The notes under the pieces: model-generated
What the model was told of the DNA's origin: nothing
Seen by the model: only the letters and a program-made list of their open reading frames with translations
Database searches by the model: none
Part shown: positions 60,447-64,000 of the stretch, piece after piece
Numbering within the stretch: position 1 is the first letter of the stretch
How the letters are laid out: each line of letters begins with the position of its first letter
NCBI RefSeq assembly: GCF_039555335.1
Contig: NC_092644.1
Location: 47,470,428-47,534,427, forward strand
DNA length: 64,000 bases
Direction of reading: 5' to 3'
Origin: Amphiura filiformis
Taxonomy: Eukaryota; Echinodermata; Ophiuroidea; Amphilepidida; Amphiuridae
Program-made: the position numbers and the translations under genes

Positions 60447-61321
60447 TGTCTCATACCATGGAAGAAAGAGATAAGAAGGAACCACAACGAACGCATTCAC
60501 TTTGTACACTCCCTTTACCGACATTTAGTTGACATTGTTATTCATGAGGATTTACTTTGATCAATACCCCGCGTTAAATAGGTGATTGGTATTGTATTCC
60601 ATGTATTTGCATGTCTTCTGGAGCGTGTGTGAAGGATGATTTGAACTAATGACCTTCCGTGCAAGCACCCTATAGGATTTTCTTTGGTGACGTGATCATC
60701 GGTCATTGATGGCCTACATCTTTTTCTTCCATTTTGCCCAATTTTTCCGAACTTTGATGACTTTTTTCTCAGAGTTGGCAGTCTTTGGCACTGAAACGAG
60801 TTAGCTAGTTACGATTATACACATATAAACTATCAAATTAAACAGGTTTTATGTACCGGACTCAACCGGAACATTGTGCATTATTTAAGAACATTTTACA
60901 TCTATTTTTCATCGAAAAGACACCAAAATCTTACCTTATTTGCTAAAGATGAAACTCAGCAAAAAACGGCCGATTTTGATTACCTTTTCGCTGTTTTATA
61001 GGACATTTTCTACACAACACGATCAAGAAAACAGTTTGACTGTAGATCCCAAAACAAAGCTACTATACATGTTCAGAGCATCAGTGAAATTCCATAATCT
61101 TACTTCTGGGTAGCGTTTGTTTGTTCGTGGATGGGTTTGTTATAAATTTTTTCCAGTAATGATTTTGCCAAGCATCGATCGCGGTAAATGGATCATACAT
61201 GAAAGTAAGTACCATTGATAGCTTTTCTTTTCATGCGTCAATAGATAAGCGGATTAAAACTTGGTCGATCGAAGTCGTTGTGGTTCCTTCTCATCTCTTT
61301 CTTCCATGCTCATACCCAGGT
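60447..61321. mobile_element. Non-autonomous element with about 40-bp TIRs (875 bp)
   Basis: Left ggaagaaagagataagaagg followed by aaccacaacga (60460-60490) is the complement of 61275-61310, with two or three differences, and flanking catacca/gctcatac extend the arms. The interior is AT-rich with no transposase. A target duplication was not identified. Confidence 0.7.
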
Positions 61322-62070
61322 TTGTATCTAATCCTGCCCCACATGACAAGGACTTTTTAGCACATCTTATTTTTTATTGAAACAATGGCAGCCAGGACTT
61401 TTTTTTTTGCCTTTTTCTAAGCATGTTTACTATTGGATTGAGGCATCACATGATTATAACATGCTTTACTGATTGGTGGGTTAAGGTCAATGCTATTGTT
61501 TATTTTGTGATAAGGCTGTGCATATTACTGCATATATGAAAAATACACTGCATATTTTGATACAGGTGATATACTCAATTGCTTCCAACTGACAGAAATT
61601 TAGTTCCTGTTATCTACCCAGTAATGTTTGATTATCTTAATTGAAACCCTTATCATTATTGGGCCACGGTTATTATCTGAATGATATAATTGAATTTCAA
61701 TAGGCATATGATAGTGTATTGATTTGAAAGTGTGTATTTCAATGAATCGTTTCTTGCTGGAGAGTTACATAAGCCAGAGTCAGAATGTAGGTATCAGTTA
61801 TGCCTCAAATCACTAACTTATTGTAAGATCAGTGCAGAATAGGTTTGATATGAAAATGGAAAGTTGGAACAAATTACTATACACCTGATCCGTGAACTGT
61901 GTCTTTTTGAAAGACTCTTCTTGTTTTATCTATCTTTATTAACCTATAGTCATGATGATGATGATAGACAACAACATTAACAGCAGCATCAGAGAGCATA
62001 GTGAACATATCGTAATTCAATACGCGTTCACCATGTGGTTTGGGATAATTAAAACAACCGCTACTTCAGT
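61322..62070. other. No gene recognised
   Basis: AT-rich. An atgatgatgatg run at 61951 starts an 80-residue ORF that runs into the R3 segment and is unlikely to be real. Confidence 0.4.
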
Positions 62071-62466
62071 TTACCCCAAGAACTTATTTACGTTGCATTT
62101 TGGGAATGAGTTTGAAGATTTGATGAAAACGTTACTGGTAAGTTTACGTTGCAATCATGAGCAAGTAGAGCGTTGCAAATGGAATGGGGAATAGTAGGAC
62201 CATGATTAGTGTATTAGACGTGGTGGTTTTCAGTATTGAACAAATAACTTTATTGTTTCAAGCCTACAGCATTTGGCAAAAAATTCCTGCTAGTATCAAA
62301 TGCATTATTATTATTATTATATTATTTACTACATAGTGTACATATTTCTAACGTTTACCGTATACAATTTCATGTGCACAAACCACATCTATTCACAGTA
62401 CTGCTGCTTTTATTTTGATGGGAGTTCATACTATCAAATTCTCTTTTGGTGACATATCTTGTTACA

Positions 62467-62496
62467 GTTTCATGCTGCTACACAGCAATTCATCAG
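62467..62496 (-). ncRNA. Hammerhead-like core, minus strand
   Basis: On the minus strand CTGATGA, a stem II TGCTG/CAGCA, then GAAAC. Both catalytic boxes are consensus. Stems I and III are not convincingly paired in cis. Confidence 0.45.
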
Positions 62497-62704
62497 ACTG
62501 GCAACCTTGCTTGCTGCCATTGGCGGCGGCAGAAGATGGTCGAAAATATTCGGTAAGAAATAGTTCCCCTCATCTCTATTCATGGTGTTTTGTTCTCGTC
62601 GTCTGATCCAAATTGCCTCTCTAATCTGTCTTTGTGTTCCTGTTGGTCTCCCTTGATCTGATATTAGCGTCATTAGAGAGCCAATTTGGATCAAGGTTGC
62701 CAGT

Positions 62705-62733
62705 CTGATGATTGCTGCGTAGCAACATAAAAC
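62705..62733 (+). ncRNA. Degenerate hammerhead-like core
   Basis: CTGATGA (62705-62711), stem TTGCTgcgtAGCAA, then TAAAAC where GAAAC is expected. Probably inactive. Confidence 0.35.
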
Positions 62734-62990
62734 TGTAAAAAGATGTGTAACCAAACATGGATATTATAGTATGAATTCCCATCAAAAGTACTGAGAAAAT
62801 GTGAGGATTGCGCGCAAGAAAGTACTAGCAATGGCAGCAATCGAAAAAGAGGAAATTCGGATCACACGACGAGGGCAAAACACCGTGAATAGAGATGAGG
62901 GGAACTATTTCTTACCGAATATTTTCGGCCAGCTTCTGGCGCCGTCAACGGAAGTAACTTTATGAAAGAAGAAGAAGCAAGGTTGCCAGT

Positions 62991-63020
62991 CTGATGAATT
63001 GCTGCGTAGCAGTATGGAAC
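62991..63020 (+). ncRNA. Degenerate hammerhead-like core
   Basis: CTGATGA (62991-62997), stem GCTGCgtaGCAGt, then GGAAC where GAAAC is expected. Probably inactive. Confidence 0.35.
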
Positions 63021-63024
63021 TGTG

Positions 63025-63454
63025 ACATGGTATGTGTGATGTGCCCTGAGTAATTTAATTTGATTATTTGTCTTTGTTTACAAAATTAGAGTTATTTCAT
63101 GAGTGATGACATGTCTGGGAATCCCCCCTCTGCATCAACTTGATCGAAAACAAATTGAATCATATCTAACTTTGGATCATATGGGAATCCCCTCTGTAAG
63201 TGATGTCATGTGAAAAGTTAATGTTATAATTTAGGCTTGGGGATTTCCAAGATTACATCATGTGTTGTAAAATAGTATTTGGCTATTAAAATAATGGGAT
63301 TTCCCAGTGTTTGGTATAATTATAAGAAAATGTAAACATAATTCTTCACGGTTGAATGTTGTTCTGGGCTAGCTAATTTGCGTACAGTCCAATTCCTTCA
63401 AAGAAAGGACATTGCGAACCAGAAATATTTTATGTATAGTCAATGTACTACTAC
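63025..63454. other. No gene recognised
   Basis: AT-rich flank. A short near-repeat gggaatcccc occurs at 63118 and 63183. If the exon at 63455-63599 is real, this is its downstream intron on the minus strand. Confidence 0.35.
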
Positions 63455-63599
63455 CTGCCAAGCTCTGCCAGTGTTGTCGGAGAAGATCTAGTTTACGTTT
63501 ATATTCTTCTGTCGACTTGCTGATGTCTGGTTTATATGAAACAACACATCTGTCAATATAAGTGCAAACAGGAGGACAACTGTAACGCAGTCTTGTTTG
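63455..63599 (-). CDS. Possible internal exon, unknown product
   Basis: On the minus strand a good acceptor (ttttcacctttcacacaatttcttcag, pyrimidine-rich) precedes a 145-base open segment starting QTRLRYSCPPVCTYIDRCVV, then SYKPDISKSTEEYKRKLDLL and RQHWQSLA. A donor-like CAG|GTAGTA follows at 63454. Phase runs from 0 to 1. The residue mix is protein-like (cysteines, charged helix, no low complexity). I do not recognise the family, and no neighbouring exon lies within the window on this strand. Confidence 0.4.
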
Positions 63600-64000
63600 C
63601 TGAAGAAATTGTGTGAAAGGTGAAAATAGTACCATTATGGAGATAGAGAACGGCGCAAGGAGTTTTAGTGTTTGGAGAACTGTGTAGGGAGTTAAGCAGC
63701 ACCATTTCTGAGCGAGGATTTTATACGCAAAGGATTTTATGCACAGGATTATAACTACAAGTCTTCAGTGGACTTCGCTGAACAGTGATCTTCGCAGGAC
63801 ATGTGAATCAGGATATACATCAAGAACGTTGAGAACAAGAACAAATCAAGTACAAGATGAAGGCTCACGGATAAGTAACTTTGCTAAATCTGTGTATCTG
63901 TATAATTAATTGTATGTGTTTATGTTGACTCACTAAAGTATATTGTTAAATCATACTTTTCTTTTGATTAAAAGACTTAATTAATCAGTGTGTTTTTATG
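63600..64000. other. No gene recognised
   Basis: The less AT-rich part around 63650-63870 has no long ORF. It would be upstream intron or 5' sequence if the minus-strand exon is real. Confidence 0.35.

Larger units (their letters stand above)
57780..62290. repeat. Block R3 of the thrice-repeated region, expanded by insertions
   Basis: Pieces align with R1: 57810-57990 (acceptor-like gttcatttgcagtggtaaat at about 57930), 58235-58330 (ctagaaatgcag segment), 58905-58990, 59810-60000 (acatgaatgtttga-caaacatt, then a donor-like cag|gtaaat at 59880) and 62075-62290 (gagcgttgcaaatggaatgg). Between them are insertions, including a perfect inverted repeat and a long-TIR element. R3 is the most diverged copy. 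No continuous protein is readable. Confidence 0.6.
62463..63024. mobile_element. Inverted cluster of Penelope-like terminal sequence
   Basis: Outer arms 62463-62615 and 62865-63024 are inverted copies of each other, sharing gaatattttcgg / ccgaaaatattc, gaggggaactatttcttacc and the hammerhead-like end. Nested inside, 62464-62738 is itself an inverted repeat with its own inner arms aattggctctctaatg-type. The terminal stretch, read from the hammerhead end, is ctgatgaattgctgcgtagc preceded by gcaaggttgccagt; a fourth copy lies at 39861-39900 by the Penelope RT. No coding sequence. Confidence 0.7.

Noticed and set aside
61952-62194. 80-residue ORF starting with four methionines
   Set aside because: Starts in an ATG microsatellite and runs into a piece of R3 that is not open in R1 or R2.

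Overview
The window looks like gene-poor nuclear DNA of an animal. It is AT-rich, has no bacterial-style operons, and holds short broken ORFs, microsatellites, a minisatellite, many MITEs and decayed pieces of several retroelement classes: a tyrosine-recombinase element of Ngaro/DIRS type, a Penelope-like element, CR1/L2-like and RTE-like LINE fragments, and a tRNA-derived SINE. That mix is familiar from marine invertebrates such as echinoderms, hemichordates or amphioxus. This placement is inference; no species-diagnostic gene is present.

Left half (1 to about 35.8 kb): three head-to-tail copies of one large unit. C1 is 1-1140 plus 7339-14724, C2 is about 14725-28524 and C3 is about 28525-35845. 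The copies act as each other's empty sites, so copy-specific insertions can be delimited. C1 carries a 6.2-kb Ngaro-like element (interrupted by a LINE 3' end), a TA-flanked MITE and a Harbinger-like MITE. C2 carries a tRNA-SINE, a tandem pair of elements with identical ends and unrelated interiors, and several TIR/foldback elements. C3 carries a foldback MITE. C1 and C3 share a TATA-like motif and a short first-exon-like ORF with a signal peptide, broken by a stop codon in C3. C2 has lost it.

Middle (35.8-42.7 kb): two foldback MITEs, a diverged non-coding block repeated at 48 kb, a possible terminal exon, and a Penelope-like remnant whose 5' region folds as a hammerhead ribozyme with one core substitution. 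An RTE-like RT fragment and a 42-bp minisatellite of about 30 units follow.

Right half (42.9-64 kb): three diverged copies of another block (R1 42.95-44.5, R2 55.2-56.6, R3 57.8-62.3 kb), one short part of which is nearly identical between R1 and R2. Between them lie a CR1/L2-like LINE 3' end, a possible secreted-peptide first exon (47.8 kb), a tRNA-like fragment, and a 3-kb array (52.1-55.2 kb) in which a nuclear-receptor DR1 motif and an ETS-type motif recur about every 146 bp. Past the array are a pentanucleotide microsatellite, a perfect 44-bp inverted repeat, a long-TIR element and an inverted cluster of hammerhead-like motifs. A possible internal exon lies at 63.5 kb.

I recognise no complete host gene. 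The exon calls rest on open frame, splice-site-like borders and signal-peptide character only. All alignments were done by eye, so identities and borders are approximate.
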